From: Deltaproteobacteria bacterium | Lineage (GTDB): Bacteria; UBA10199; DSSB01 | DNA: 15,650 nt | Direction: 5' to 3' | NCBI GenBank assembly: GCA_020440745.1 | Contig: JAGRNM010000011.1 | Span: forward strand, 1 to 15,650 | Part shown: positions 7,111-13,410 of the stretch, one piece after another | Numbering within the stretch: the first letter of the stretch is position 1 | Layout of the letters: the number at the start of each line of letters is the position of its first letter | Notes under the pieces: model-generated | What the model was told of the DNA's origin: nothing | The model's database searches: none | The model's input: only the letters and a program-made list of their open reading frames with translations | Program-made: the position numbers and the translations under genes

Positions 7111-7473
7111 ATGGAAACAGAAACCAAATCAGAAAAAACTCAAAATCCGACTGTTAGCCATGAAAAACCCAGTCTCAAGGATCAAGTGATTGCAGTGCTT
7201 AAGACTTGTTACGATCCCGAGATCCCAGTGGACATTTACGACTTGGGTCTCATCTACGAAATTAATGTAGATGAAGAAGCTAAAAGCGTCCATTTAGTCA
7301 TGACCTTGACTTCTCCCATGTGTCCGGTGGCAGAAAGCTTACCCGGAGAAGTTGAGCAAAAGGTGGCAGGTATTGCCGAGGTCGGCGAGGCCAAGGTTGA
7401 TCTCACTTGGGATCCACCCTGGGGACCGGACAAAATGAGCGAAGCCGCTAAGCTCACGCTTAATATTGACTAA
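7111..7473 (+). CDS. sufT: SufT-like Fe-S maturation protein (DUF59/MIP18 family)
   Basis: This small cytoplasmic protein of 120 aa has one DUF59 domain: VIAVLKTCYDPEIPVDIYDLGLIYEI (26-51), TLTSPMCPVAESLP (65-78) with the conserved C71, and a C-terminal VDLTWDPPWGPDKMSEAAK (96-114). Family members at the end of SUF operons help mature Fe-S proteins, as shown for SufT in staphylococci and for plant and eukaryotic relatives. The first 22 residues are polar and rich in Lys, Glu and Thr, which is longer than in minimal family members. It starts 2 bp after sufU, so the two are almost certainly translated together. Confidence 0.9.
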   Translation: METETKSEKTQNPTVSHEKPSLKDQVIAVLKTCYDPEIPVDIYDLGLIYEINVDEEAKSVHLVMTLTSPMCPVAESLPGEVEQKVAGIAEVGEAKVDLTWDPPWGPDKMSEAAKLTLNID

Positions 7474-7502
7474 TCTCTTAAAGTATTGAAGAGGCTTTGT
7501 TC

Positions 7503-7730
7503 ATGACAGCACATACTCCAAACCGTCTAGAATCCCATTGGGAAAAACTAAAACCCCTGATTCAAAAAGAGTGGTCTGCCTTAAATGAGGCGGACCTTGA
7601 CTATGCTGACAAGCGCTTTGATGTCTTAGTGCATTTAATCCGGGAACGCTGTGGTGGTAGAACCGAGATTATTCAAGAAGCTGCCATCCGAGAAAAAATT
7701 AATCAGTTTTTGCGTATTTTAGAGTCTTGA
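7503..7730 (+). CDS. Small CsbD-like protein, last gene of the SUF operon
   Basis: I start at ATG 7503, 8 nt after GAGG; a TTG at 7497 would be only 2 nt from it. The 75-aa acidic protein has the layout of the CsbD/YjbJ stress-protein family: W-E-K-L-K-P-L-I-Q-K-E-W, then L-N-E-A-D-L, K-R-F-D-V-L-V and I-R-E-R-C-G. It is predicted soluble and helical, with no signal peptide. CsbD proteins are stress-induced and their biochemical role is unknown. The 29-bp gap after sufT suggests it belongs to the operon. A single cysteine replaces the tyrosine usual in the ERYG position. The family link is moderate, based on motif memory only. Confidence 0.7.
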   Translation: MTAHTPNRLESHWEKLKPLIQKEWSALNEADLDYADKRFDVLVHLIRERCGGRTEIIQEAAIREKINQFLRILES

Positions 7731-7748
7731 AATTAGAAGACTAGTCTA

Positions 7749-7910
7749 TATGAGGCTAAAGAAATTGAGTTTGAGCTTAGAGAATTAGCAAAAAAGACTG
7801 TTGAAGAACGCATTAAGATGATGCTTGAAAAATCTAAATATATTTTACAGACTTTGAAAAATCATGGACATTTCCCAGCTCCTGAAATTGTTAAACGATC
7901 ATCAAGTTGA
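7749..7910 (+). pseudogene. Relic of a small partner ORF upstream of the nucleotidyltransferase relic
   Basis: A frame without a start codon codes YEAKEIEFELRELAKKTVEE, then RIKMMLEKSKYILQTLKNHG and HFPAPEIVKRSSS, ending at TGA 7908-7910. The first upstream stop in frame is TAG at 7734-7736 and no ATG, GTG or TTG lies between it and this sequence in a plausible position. It looks like the C-terminal part of a helical protein that lost its beginning. It overlaps the start of the nucleotidyltransferase relic, as such pairs often do. I infer the relic status; internal Met codons exist but have no good ribosome site. Confidence 0.4.
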
Positions 7911-8015
7911 GTTTTTAATTATTGGTGCTTCAGCTTTATGAAAAAAGCAGCTGGCCGTCCAAAGGATTTAGAAGACCTTAAGTTTTTAGAAAAATTAAGC
8001 ACTACAAATCCCTAG
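7864..8015 (+). pseudogene. Internally deleted nucleotidyltransferase-like gene (DUF6036/MNT type)
   Basis: From ATG 7864 the frame reads MDISQLLKLLNDHQVEFLII, continues GASAL and stops at TGA 7939-7941. The start of the minor nucleotidyltransferase family reads this way (leucine-rich helix, then F-L-I-I-G-A-x-A). Directly after, in another frame (7941-8015), comes KKAAGRPKDLEDLKFLEKL, which is how the end of the same family reads (A-G-R-P-K-D-L-x-D-L). The catalytic middle with its G-S-x10-D-x-D site is missing. So this is a gene whose centre was lost by deletion. Such proteins occur in toxin-antitoxin-like or defence pairs; this copy is dead. Its 3' end overlaps the RHH gene on the other strand by 14 bp. 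Confidence 0.6.
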
Positions 8016-8208
8016 TCAGATAACTTTTTAAGATTTCTTTTTGTTGGCTTTTGTTGAGTTTAAAAAAGTGATGAAGGGCAGCATCGACGATCATAGCCTG
8101 GGAGGGGTAGGTAAGGGGATCCTTTTGAGGAAGCTCTCTTAGTTTTTCAACGTTTCCGGCGTCTAAACGAAAACCGTGATGAATTTTAGTTTTTTTATTT
8201 GACATCAT
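8002..8208 (-). CDS. Small ribbon-helix-helix-like DNA-binding protein
   Basis: The 68-aa basic protein has the pattern of an RHH (CopG/Arc-like) repressor. A possible beta strand (KIHHGFRLDAGNVEKLREL, about 7-25) is followed by two helices split at TYPSQAMIVDAALHHFFKL (about 33-51). Such proteins bind short palindromes as dimers. It reads away from the 74-aa gene at 8323, and the 114-bp gap holds two matching inverted repeats, which supports a self-regulating DNA-binding role. Two ATGs stand in tandem (8208 and 8205) with only GGA just before them, so the start is uncertain by one codon. No typical antitoxin tail or adjacent intact toxin is seen. The fold assignment is by eye. Confidence 0.6.
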   Translation of the reverse strand: MMSNKKTKIHHGFRLDAGNVEKLRELPQKDPLTYPSQAMIVDAALHHFFKLNKSQQKEILKSYLTRDL

Positions 8209-8211
8209 TCC

Positions 8212-8233
8212 AACATTTGTTGTAACAAACGTT
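8212..8233. promoter_or_regulatory. Operator-like inverted repeat 1 of the RHH locus
   Basis: This 22-bp imperfect palindrome (18 of 22 positions symmetric) has the core TTTGTT-GT-AACAAA. It starts 4 bp upstream of the RHH start codon and overlaps the -35 element (TTGTAA, 8220-8225) proposed for the rightward gene. The same half-sites occur in repeat 2. Confidence 0.6.
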
Positions 8234-8249
8234 CATCATTATTTATAAT
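8220..8249 (+). promoter_or_regulatory. Putative sigma70-type promoter for the 74-aa gene
   Basis: A perfect -10 TATAAT (8244-8249) lies 18 bp after TTGTAA (8220-8225, four of six matches to TTGACA). Transcription would start near 8256, giving a leader of about 67 nt. On the opposite strand, TTAACA (8272-8267) and TATAAA (8247-8242), 19 bp apart, could serve the RHH gene, so the two promoters would overlap. Based on consensus matching only. Confidence 0.5.
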
Positions 8250-8275
8250 TGGCAGTAATGCCTCGTTGTTAACAC

Positions 8276-8290
8276 ATTTGTTAAACAAAT
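8276..8290. promoter_or_regulatory. Operator-like inverted repeat 2 of the RHH locus
   Basis: A perfect 15-bp palindrome, ATTTGTT-A-AACAAAT, centred on 8283, 60.5 bp from the centre of repeat 1. It lies just downstream of the proposed rightward start site. It shares the half-site TTTGTT with repeat 1, which suggests the same protein binds both. Confidence 0.6.
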
Positions 8291-8322
8291 TGCCTTCGTG
8301 CGTCAAGGAAAGGAGCTTTTTT

Positions 8323-8547
8323 GTGTCTAAGGGTAAGCTTAAGAGAAAAGATTTTTTGAGGCTTAAAGGGGACTTGATCCAGTCTCTAGATCATATTGGG
8401 GGTTTAAGTAGGCTTTTAGAGCTTTATGGTGAGCTAGTTTTTAGTGGTGAAGGAAGCCCCTTAGGCTTTGCCTTAGAGCAATTGGGCAAAAGTTTAAACG
8501 ATCAAGCTTGGAAAAGTCTTAATGATTTAGAGAACTTTGCCAGCTAA
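8323..8547 (+). CDS. 74-aa protein of unknown function, divergent from the RHH gene
   Basis: I choose the GTG at 8323 because AAGGAAAGGAG ends 7 nt before it; starting at TTG 8266 would place repeat 2 inside the gene. The protein begins with a basic stretch, SKGKLKRKDFLRLKGDLIQS, and continues with leucine-rich amphipathic helices: LDHIGGLSRLLELYGELVF, then LGFALEQLGKSLNDQAWKSL. It has no membrane segment, signal peptide or cysteine. I do not recognise it. The divergent layout with an RHH gene and shared operators suggests it is controlled by that protein. It could be a small regulatory or toxin-like partner, but nothing in the sequence proves this. Confidence 0.65.
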   Translation: MSKGKLKRKDFLRLKGDLIQSLDHIGGLSRLLELYGELVFSGEGSPLGFALEQLGKSLNDQAWKSLNDLENFAS

Positions 8548-8744
8548 TAATTTTTATTTATTAGTCTTTAAAAAACACGCAACTTTTTCTGTAAGCTACC
8601 GAAAAATAATTAGATTTTGTAATAATTAAAGATCTTATTGTGCAAGGTTCTGGGTAATTTTTTTTGTAAGAATCTTTAAAAAAACAGCAAATGACTAAGG
8701 TTGAGAGGAAGTATTTTTAAAACCCTTAACGGAGTTTCCCCCCA
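8548..8744 (+). other. AT-rich intergenic stretch
   Basis: An AT-rich hairpin (CTAATAA 8544-8550, TTATTAG 8558-8564, 7-nt loop) begins at the stop codon of the 74-aa gene. No clear T-run follows it, so its value as a terminator is doubtful. The remainder contains several A or T runs and no ORF or strong promoter that I can support. A GGAG at 8731-8734 serves the next gene. Confidence 0.4.
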
Positions 8745-10064
8745 TTGTCCGAAGGTTTACGGGTAAAAAATACGGCTAGGCTTCCTATAGAAGCGCCTAA
8801 GGATCCTATGAGTGCCAGCTCTGAGGCTGCTGGACCTGTGCAAGAAACTCAGGAAGCCTCTTCTTCAGCTTTGGCTTCTCAAGCTTTGGCTATCCAAGGG
8901 CAAGGCTTGTATGGGCAGTATTTAAGGCTTTGGGGAAAGGGTTGGGTACAGCCCTCTAATGTTTTTGGAGCTAATAGTTTGACCGAGGGTTTAACTTGTC
9001 CCACGGAGAAGCAGCCTGACTTTCTTCCCTTACAGTCTTATGTCTTTCCCAAAATTCATCCGACTCGTGGCTTTTATACAATTACAGTTAGTTTGCCGGA
9101 AGATAAGGCTGACTTTCGTTTAGCAGCTAGCATTGCTAAAAAAACTGCTTTGCTTAATCGTTTGCAAAACCGTCCTATAAAAGAGGTGCGTTTTGATTAT
9201 GAGGATATTGGCAGGTTTTCTGGCGAGGGCCATTATATTACTTTAAGCCCTAAGCTGCTTAATTCTTTTATTAGTTTTGAAAAGCAAATTGATTTTTTAC
9301 TGCCCCATGAGCTTTTTCATGTGGTCTATTGCTATGGTTTAGAAAGTCACATCAAACATAAACCTATGGCTGAAGATCTGTTTTTTTATCGCCTTTATGC
9401 GCTTAATGTTTCTGAGGTCGTGGATGAGTCTAGCCTTTATCCTACTTGTCATCGTCTGGGTCATCCTAGAGATGCTTTGACTGAACTCTTTGCCTCTAGC
9501 ATGGGTACTTTGTTAGCTAGTCACCAAGCTTTCAGTCAGTACCATCAATCGCAAGCCACTAGTGAAAGGCAAAAGCTTTTTAATGAAGGTATATTAGCCT
9601 TTTATCAGGAAAGGGTTGATCCTGGTTTTAAAGTTTGGAAAAAAATCAATGACGGCCTTGATCCATCAGAGGCTTTGCCTGGAGCTAAGAAATCCGTAAA
9701 AGACTTAGCAAAAGAACTTCCTCCCAATACTTTAGAACTTTTTAATAAAAGTATTATTGAAGATAGGGCTCATTCTTTAGAGCATTTAAGAGTAGCAACT
9801 AGTTATTTAAGAGTGCGTTTAAGAAAAGGCAAAACTTTAGATGATCCTGCCTTGCTTAGAGAAGCTGACTTGAATAAAAGTTTAGATATTATCGAAGCTC
9901 AGTTAAAAAAAGGTTTTTTTCCTGATAAAGAAGATGCTCAAGAGTTTCAGGAATGGAAAGCAAAGGCAAAAGAAGTCTTAGATCTTTTAATTGTAGACTC
10001 CCATGAAGAAGTGAGTGATCCAGTCTTTCGTCGGGCTTATTTTCTAAAAGCTAAGTTTTTTTAA
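8745..10064 (+). CDS. Unrecognised protein with an HExxH zinc-protease-like motif
   Basis: The 439-aa sequence has one strong motif, LLPHELFHVVYCYGLESH, with HELFH at 188-192, the zinc-binding and catalytic signature of zincin metallopeptidases. E247 in ALTELFASSMG, 55 residues further on, is placed as the third ligand would be in gluzincins. The N-terminus is rich in Ser, Ala, Glu and Gln and looks disordered (about 1-50). The C-terminal 130 residues are Lys/Glu/Leu-rich helices. I see no signal peptide or membrane helix, so it may be cytoplasmic or exported by a non-Sec route. Start TTG 8745 has GGAG 10 nt upstream; ATG 8808 with AAGGA 4 nt upstream is the alternative (418 aa). It ends 61 bp before nfuA and may share its transcript. 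I know no family for it; peptidase activity is inference. Confidence 0.8.
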   Translation: MSEGLRVKNTARLPIEAPKDPMSASSEAAGPVQETQEASSSALASQALAIQGQGLYGQYLRLWGKGWVQPSNVFGANSLTEGLTCPTEKQPDFLPLQSYVFPKIHPTRGFYTITVSLPEDKADFRLAASIAKKTALLNRLQNRPIKEVRFDYEDIGRFSGEGHYITLSPKLLNSFISFEKQIDFLLPHELFHVVYCYGLESHIKHKPMAEDLFFYRLYALNVSEVVDESSLYPTCHRLGHPRDALTELFASSMGTLLASHQAFSQYHQSQATSERQKLFNEGILAFYQERVDPGFKVWKKINDGLDPSEALPGAKKSVKDLAKELPPNTLELFNKSIIEDRAHSLEHLRVATSYLRVRLRKGKTLDDPALLREADLNKSLDIIEAQLKKGFFPDKEDAQEFQEWKAKAKEVLDLLIVDSHEEVSDPVFRRAYFLKAKFF

Positions 10065-10079
10065 GTCGACAATCTAAAG

Positions 10080-10116
10080 CTCCTTGATTAAAGCTTTTTG
10101 ATAGATATTCAAGGAG
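10080..10116 (+). promoter_or_regulatory. Inverted repeat pairing with the nfuA Shine-Dalgarno
   Basis: CTCCTTGA (10080-10087) is the exact complement of TCAAGGAG (10109-10116), which contains the nfuA Shine-Dalgarno AAGGAG (10111-10116). The loop would be 21 nt. If formed in the mRNA, this stem would hide the ribosome site, so it could regulate translation or respond to temperature. It could equally be a protein operator or chance. The repeat lies 16 bp after the stop of the upstream gene. Confidence 0.5.
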
Positions 10117-10125
10117 ACTAAGCTC

Positions 10126-10719
10126 ATGCTCAATTTTACCCAAACTGCCAAAAACAAAATTAAAGAACTTATCCAAGGTAAAGATGCCAATGATTTTGGT
10201 CTTTTGTTTAAATTGGATGGAGAAAATTTAGAGCTTACTACGATTGATTTAACTAAGCTTCCTCAAGGGGTGGAGCCGCTCCGTGATAAGCGGACTCATT
10301 TTTTTATGGAACACGATCATTATATGATCTTAGTCGATGAAGTTGGCCAAAAGGAGCTTCATGAAGGTACGGTGGATTATAGTGATGGTGGGCTCTTAAG
10401 CGGGGGCTTTGAATACAAAAAATCTTTGGCCGCCCAAGGTCCGGATATGTCTAATCCCATCGTGCCAGAGATTCAAAAACTCTTAGATAACGAGATTAAT
10501 CCAGGTCTTGCCATGCATGGCGGCTTTGCTGAACTTTTGAATGTGCTTAATGATAAGGTCTATTTACGCTTTGGCGGTGGTTGTCAGGGTTGTTCGATGA
10601 TTGACGCCACGGTTAAAGGCGGTGTGGAAAAACGCATTAAGCAAATTTTTCCTATGATCCAAGCGGTGGTGGACGAGACTGACCACGATGCTGGTACCAA
10701 TCCTTATTTTAAAGGATAA
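10126..10719 (+). CDS. nfuA: Fe-S cluster carrier protein NfuA
   Basis: NfuA carries [4Fe-4S] clusters to target proteins. The 197-aa protein has the two-domain layout: an N-terminal A-type (HesB/IscA-like) domain (1-100) that lacks the cysteines of a true A-type carrier, and a C-terminal NifU-like domain (112-180) with C153 and C156 in GGGCQGCSMIDATVKGGVEKRI. The pair binds a cluster at the dimer interface. The length matches E. coli NfuA (191 aa). AAGGAG with 9-nt spacing makes ATG 10126 secure. It is not part of the SUF operon but lies 2.4 kb downstream on the same strand, probably serving the same pathway. No Rrf2-type site is visible immediately in front of it. Confidence 0.95.
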   Translation: MLNFTQTAKNKIKELIQGKDANDFGLLFKLDGENLELTTIDLTKLPQGVEPLRDKRTHFFMEHDHYMILVDEVGQKELHEGTVDYSDGGLLSGGFEYKKSLAAQGPDMSNPIVPEIQKLLDNEINPGLAMHGGFAELLNVLNDKVYLRFGGGCQGCSMIDATVKGGVEKRIKQIFPMIQAVVDETDHDAGTNPYFKG

Positions 10720-10736
10720 TCTATAATTCACAGACT

Positions 10737-12191
10737 TTAAGATCTTTTAGCTAAAGACTGTCTAATAATGAGGGCGGCTATTCCTAGTGCCATCATCAAT
10801 ATCGTATTAAAGTTGTAAGAAAAAGAGTGAAGCGGAGCTTTGAGTGCACAGCTAGCCCCTGGGGTGACGTCAACGCCACTAGGGGTGTCTTCTTCTTCGG
10901 TCTGACAGGTGCTCGAACAACCGTCTCCATCAACGGTATTGCCATCGTCACAGGTTTCTCCTGTTTGTATCACCTCATTACCACAGATCAAAGGAGGTTG
11001 GTATTCAAAGGGACCAATGTCAGGCACTGTAGTTCCAAGGTCAGGGATATCAACGTAGGTCTCTCCCCTTTGATCTGAAGTAAAGATAGGGTTATCTGCG
11101 TCTTCGGGAAAAGCGTTGTCTACTGCGGGACTTGTTTCTAAAATAGCATGGGTCAAAGTGCTACCACCATTGTCGCTTAAGCCAGCTGAGTCCAAACCAA
11201 GATCGCTTTCTGTTAAGTCGGTGCTTTCTCCAAGGGTGCAATTGCTAGTATTAGAGGTGAGGTTATAGCCGTTACTTAGTAGAGTGCCGGTGATATCGCA
11301 GGTGCCTGCTAAGATAGAACTCTGTGTATCTACTGAAGAGGCATTGTCTACCACTAGGTCATTGTCGCTAAAAATAAGAATATGACGAAAAATAGCGGCA
11401 GAATTGACTAGAGAAAGAGCCTCTCCTGTAGTCGCTGTATTACCGCTGACGGTAGAGTTTTCTAAACGAAGCCCAGCAGAGGATAAGGCTAAGCCACCAC
11501 CTTCCCCGCTAGCCGAGTTACCAGACCCCACGGTAGTATTGGTAATGGATGCGCTAGTGCCCGGGCTAAAAAACAAAGCTCCTCCATCGTTACCTGCTTG
11601 GTTATTAGAAAAAGTAGAGTTATTAATTTCTGCAATAGTATCTCCATCGCCACTAGCTAAATAGATGGCTCCTCCATCTTGGCTAGCTTGGTTACTGCTA
11701 AAAATAACATTGTCAATAGAGAGAGAGTCTTCTCCTCCTGCTCCAGTTCCTTGGTGTTGGATAGCTCCTCCAAAGTCTGCATTACCTCCGGTAAGTGTAA
11801 GATCCAAGAAGGTTACTTGGTTTTCGGTAATGTTAAATAGGCGGTTACTATCAGCTCCATCAATAATAGTGGTTCCTGTATCGGCTCCCACAATGATGAC
11901 GCTTTCATTAATAATAATTTCTCCTGAGCTAAGTGTTGTGGTCCCTGGATCATCAAAGATCACAGCATCTAATCCTGTGGTGGTATCCGCTGCAGCTAAA
12001 GCTTCTCTTAAAGAGTCACAGTTGGTGTCTGTACAACCAGTCCCTGGATCTTGGTGAGCAGTGATATGGTAGACAACCTCTACATTGCTCAAGGTGCCTG
12101 CCCAAGTGTTTGAGCTAAAAAGAAAGACCAATAATAAAAGAAAACTTCCTAAAACTCTTAGGAGTCTTGGGTAGGGGTTAAAGACTTTCAT
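10737..12191 (-). CDS. Secreted right-handed beta-helix protein, CSLREA and DUF4215 domains
   Basis: The 484-aa protein starts with a Sec signal peptide (hydrophobic 13-26, likely cleavage after about residue 31). A CSLREA-type motif follows (C58-D-S-L-R-E-A-L), then a beta-helix made of repeated N-S-T-x-S-x-N and G-G-A blocks (about 90-300). Next is a choice-of-anchor-Q-like end (DNGGSTLTHAILETSPAVDN, DQRG, DIGPFEY; 340-398). One DUF4215 cysteine-rich repeat (CGNEVIQTGETCDDGNTVDG, 403-429) precedes C448, a hydrophobic helix (461-477) and a basic end RQSLAKRS. That tail resembles a C-terminal sorting signal. The protein is likely a surface or cell-envelope adhesin-like factor; function unknown. 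It converges with nfuA with a 17-bp gap, and I see no terminator there. A TATAAT on the minus strand (12222-12217) is a possible -10 with no clear -35. Confidence 0.85.
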   Translation of the reverse strand: MKVFNPYPRLLRVLGSFLLLLVFLFSSNTWAGTLSNVEVVYHITAHQDPGTGCTDTNCDSLREALAAADTTTGLDAVIFDDPGTTTLSSGEIIINESVIIVGADTGTTIIDGADSNRLFNITENQVTFLDLTLTGGNADFGGAIQHQGTGAGGEDSLSIDNVIFSSNQASQDGGAIYLASGDGDTIAEINNSTFSNNQAGNDGGALFFSPGTSASITNTTVGSGNSASGEGGGLALSSAGLRLENSTVSGNTATTGEALSLVNSAAIFRHILIFSDNDLVVDNASSVDTQSSILAGTCDITGTLLSNGYNLTSNTSNCTLGESTDLTESDLGLDSAGLSDNGGSTLTHAILETSPAVDNAFPEDADNPIFTSDQRGETYVDIPDLGTTVPDIGPFEYQPPLICGNEVIQTGETCDDGNTVDGDGCSSTCQTEEEDTPSGVDVTPGASCALKAPLHSFSYNFNTILMMALGIAALIIRQSLAKRS

Positions 12192-12299
12192 AGGCTCTTT
12201 TGGTTTAAATTTTAAAATTATAAGTACTAGGTGGGGGGATCTCTCCTGGGCAGCCTAGGCCTGCTAAGTTGAGGAAGGCAAGGGGAAATCTTATTGGGT

Positions 12300-12328
12300 T
12301 TGACAGACGCTTTTGAGCTGATTATGCT
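12300..12328 (+). promoter_or_regulatory. Sigma70-type promoter for the BamE-like gene
   Basis: TTGACA (12300-12305, perfect) and TATGCT (12323-12328, four of six) are separated by exactly 17 bp. The likely transcription start near 12335 gives a leader of about 80 nt before ATG 12414. Found by consensus matching. Confidence 0.6.
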
Positions 12329-12413
12329 AAAAAAGCTTCAGTTTAAGTATTTGGGCTGTCAATCTTGCTTGCGGCCTGATTTTAAAGAGGAAAATTTTTT
12401 AGGAGGTATTTTG

Positions 12414-12866
12414 ATGAAAAAGCTTTTTTTACCTTTTACGGCTGTTTTTTTGTTTAGTTTTTCTTCTCCCTTGTTTGCTGAAATTATCCCCCCAAGGGCC
12501 AGCCAGTCAGAAACAAGCATGTCCTCTATTGATATTGAGGTGATGAGTTATGACGAGCGTGTGCCGGCAGGTAGGATTTTGGATTCTCTTCCTCAAGGGA
12601 CAGGCATGTTAAAAGTCTTAAAGCTTTTTTCCGGTCCTAATATTATAAGTCGTGATAATGTCTCTGGTGACGAGATTTGGAAATACGATGGTTTGTGGGG
12701 TTTAAAAATAAAAAATCCTCTGCGGGATTCTATCATTTTAATGGATTCTCCAGGGAAACGAGTCAAAAAACCAAGCCAGGTTACTTTAACGATTCGTTTT
12801 GATGATGAAGATCGAGTTAAAGAAGCATGGTTTGAGTTTCCACAAGATCGTCGTGCTAAAAAATAA
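12414..12866 (+). CDS. Exported protein with BamE/SmpA-like domain
   Basis: Start ATG 12414 is fixed by a perfect AGGAGG (12401-12406) 7 nt before it and by the signal peptide MKKLFLPFTAVFLFSFSSPLFA (cleavage near 22-23). The frame is open further upstream, but nothing supports an earlier start. The mature part (about 128 aa) has LPQGTGMLKVLKLFSGPNII (59-78), DEIWKYDGL (86-94) and SQVTLTIRFDDEDRVKEAWF (121-140). This is the arrangement of SmpA/OmlA/BamE-like domains (helix pair, then a W-x-Y strand and a T-I-x-F-D strand). There is no lipobox cysteine, so it is probably a soluble periplasmic protein, not lipoprotein BamE itself. The domain call is tentative. Confidence 0.75.
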   Translation: MKKLFLPFTAVFLFSFSSPLFAEIIPPRASQSETSMSSIDIEVMSYDERVPAGRILDSLPQGTGMLKVLKLFSGPNIISRDNVSGDEIWKYDGLWGLKIKNPLRDSIILMDSPGKRVKKPSQVTLTIRFDDEDRVKEAWFEFPQDRRAKK

Positions 12867-12912
12867 ATTATCTTTGTTTTTATCTCTTTAAATTTAAGGA
12901 TCAAAATCAACG

Positions 12913-13377
12913 ATGCCTTCTAGAGCTTTGATTGGTGTGATTGCAGTCAGTGAAGCCTCAGAAGAAGAATCCGGTCAAGCCTTTGAGGTAGGTAAGCTTA
13001 TTGGGGCTTTGGGTTTGTCTATGGTCTGCGGAGGTCGTGGTGGGGCTATGGAAGAAGCTAGCCGTGGTTGTGAAAAAGCTGGAGGAGTGGTTTTGGGTAT
13101 TTTGCCGGGACCGGATAAAAAGGAAGCCAATCCTTATCTGACTTACGCTATTCCTACTAATTTAGGGCAAGCCCGCAACAGTCTTATTGCCCATGCTGCT
13201 GATCTATTAATTGCCATTGGAAGAGGCTATGGTACTTTAAGTGAGATTGCTTTAGGACTTAAATTAGGAAAACGAGTTTTGAGTTTTCATAGTTGGGAGG
13301 TGGTGGGGGTTAAGAGGTGTGAGAGTTTAAGTGAGATAGAGGAAGAATTATCTAGTTTTTTGCGGTGGGGCAAATAA
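12913..13377 (+). CDS. SLOG-fold protein, TIGR00725 family
   Basis: The 154-aa protein shows the Rossmann-like SLOG fold used by LOG, DprA-like and Moco-carrier proteins. The glycine-rich CGGRGGAMEEASRG (39-52), LGILPG (61-66), ANPYLTYAIPTNLGQARNSL (72-91) and GRGYGTLSEIALGLKLGK (103-120) match the TIGR00725 family. The G-x-G-T-x-x-E part resembles the LOG phosphoribohydrolase site, but the preceding PGG is replaced by GRG. It probably binds a nucleotide or related ligand; the substrate is unknown. The gene lies 46 bp after the BamE-like gene and likely shares its promoter. AAGGA (12896-12900) sits 12 nt before the ATG, rather far. Confidence 0.85.
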   Translation: MPSRALIGVIAVSEASEEESGQAFEVGKLIGALGLSMVCGGRGGAMEEASRGCEKAGGVVLGILPGPDKKEANPYLTYAIPTNLGQARNSLIAHAADLLIAIGRGYGTLSEIALGLKLGKRVLSFHSWEVVGVKRCESLSEIEEELSSFLRWGK

Positions 13378-13410
13378 GCCCTTGTAGGCTTAAAAAAATC
13401 TTAACTGAGG

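Noticed and set aside
7738..7747. Palindrome AGACTAGTCT just after the CsbD-like gene
   Set aside because: It has no loop or T-run and is only 10 bp long, so it supports neither a terminator nor a specific operator.
11404..12057. Two plus-strand ORFs of 86 and 130 aa
   Set aside because: They mirror the Ser/Thr/Gly-rich beta-helix gene on the minus strand, have odd Pro/Ser/Val composition and no ribosome sites.
12294..12413. 40-residue N-terminal extension of the BamE-like protein
   Set aside because: It would start before the promoter -10 element and hide the signal peptide; the internal ATG has a perfect ribosome site.
12593..12910. 105-aa minus-strand ORF
   Set aside because: It lies antisense to the BamE-like gene, which has a signal peptide, promoter and perfect AGGAGG.
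13377..13396. Hairpin TAAGCC/GGCTTA after the SLOG gene as a terminator
   Set aside because: It is a 6-bp stem followed by A residues on the plus strand and lacks a T-run on the correct side in either direction.
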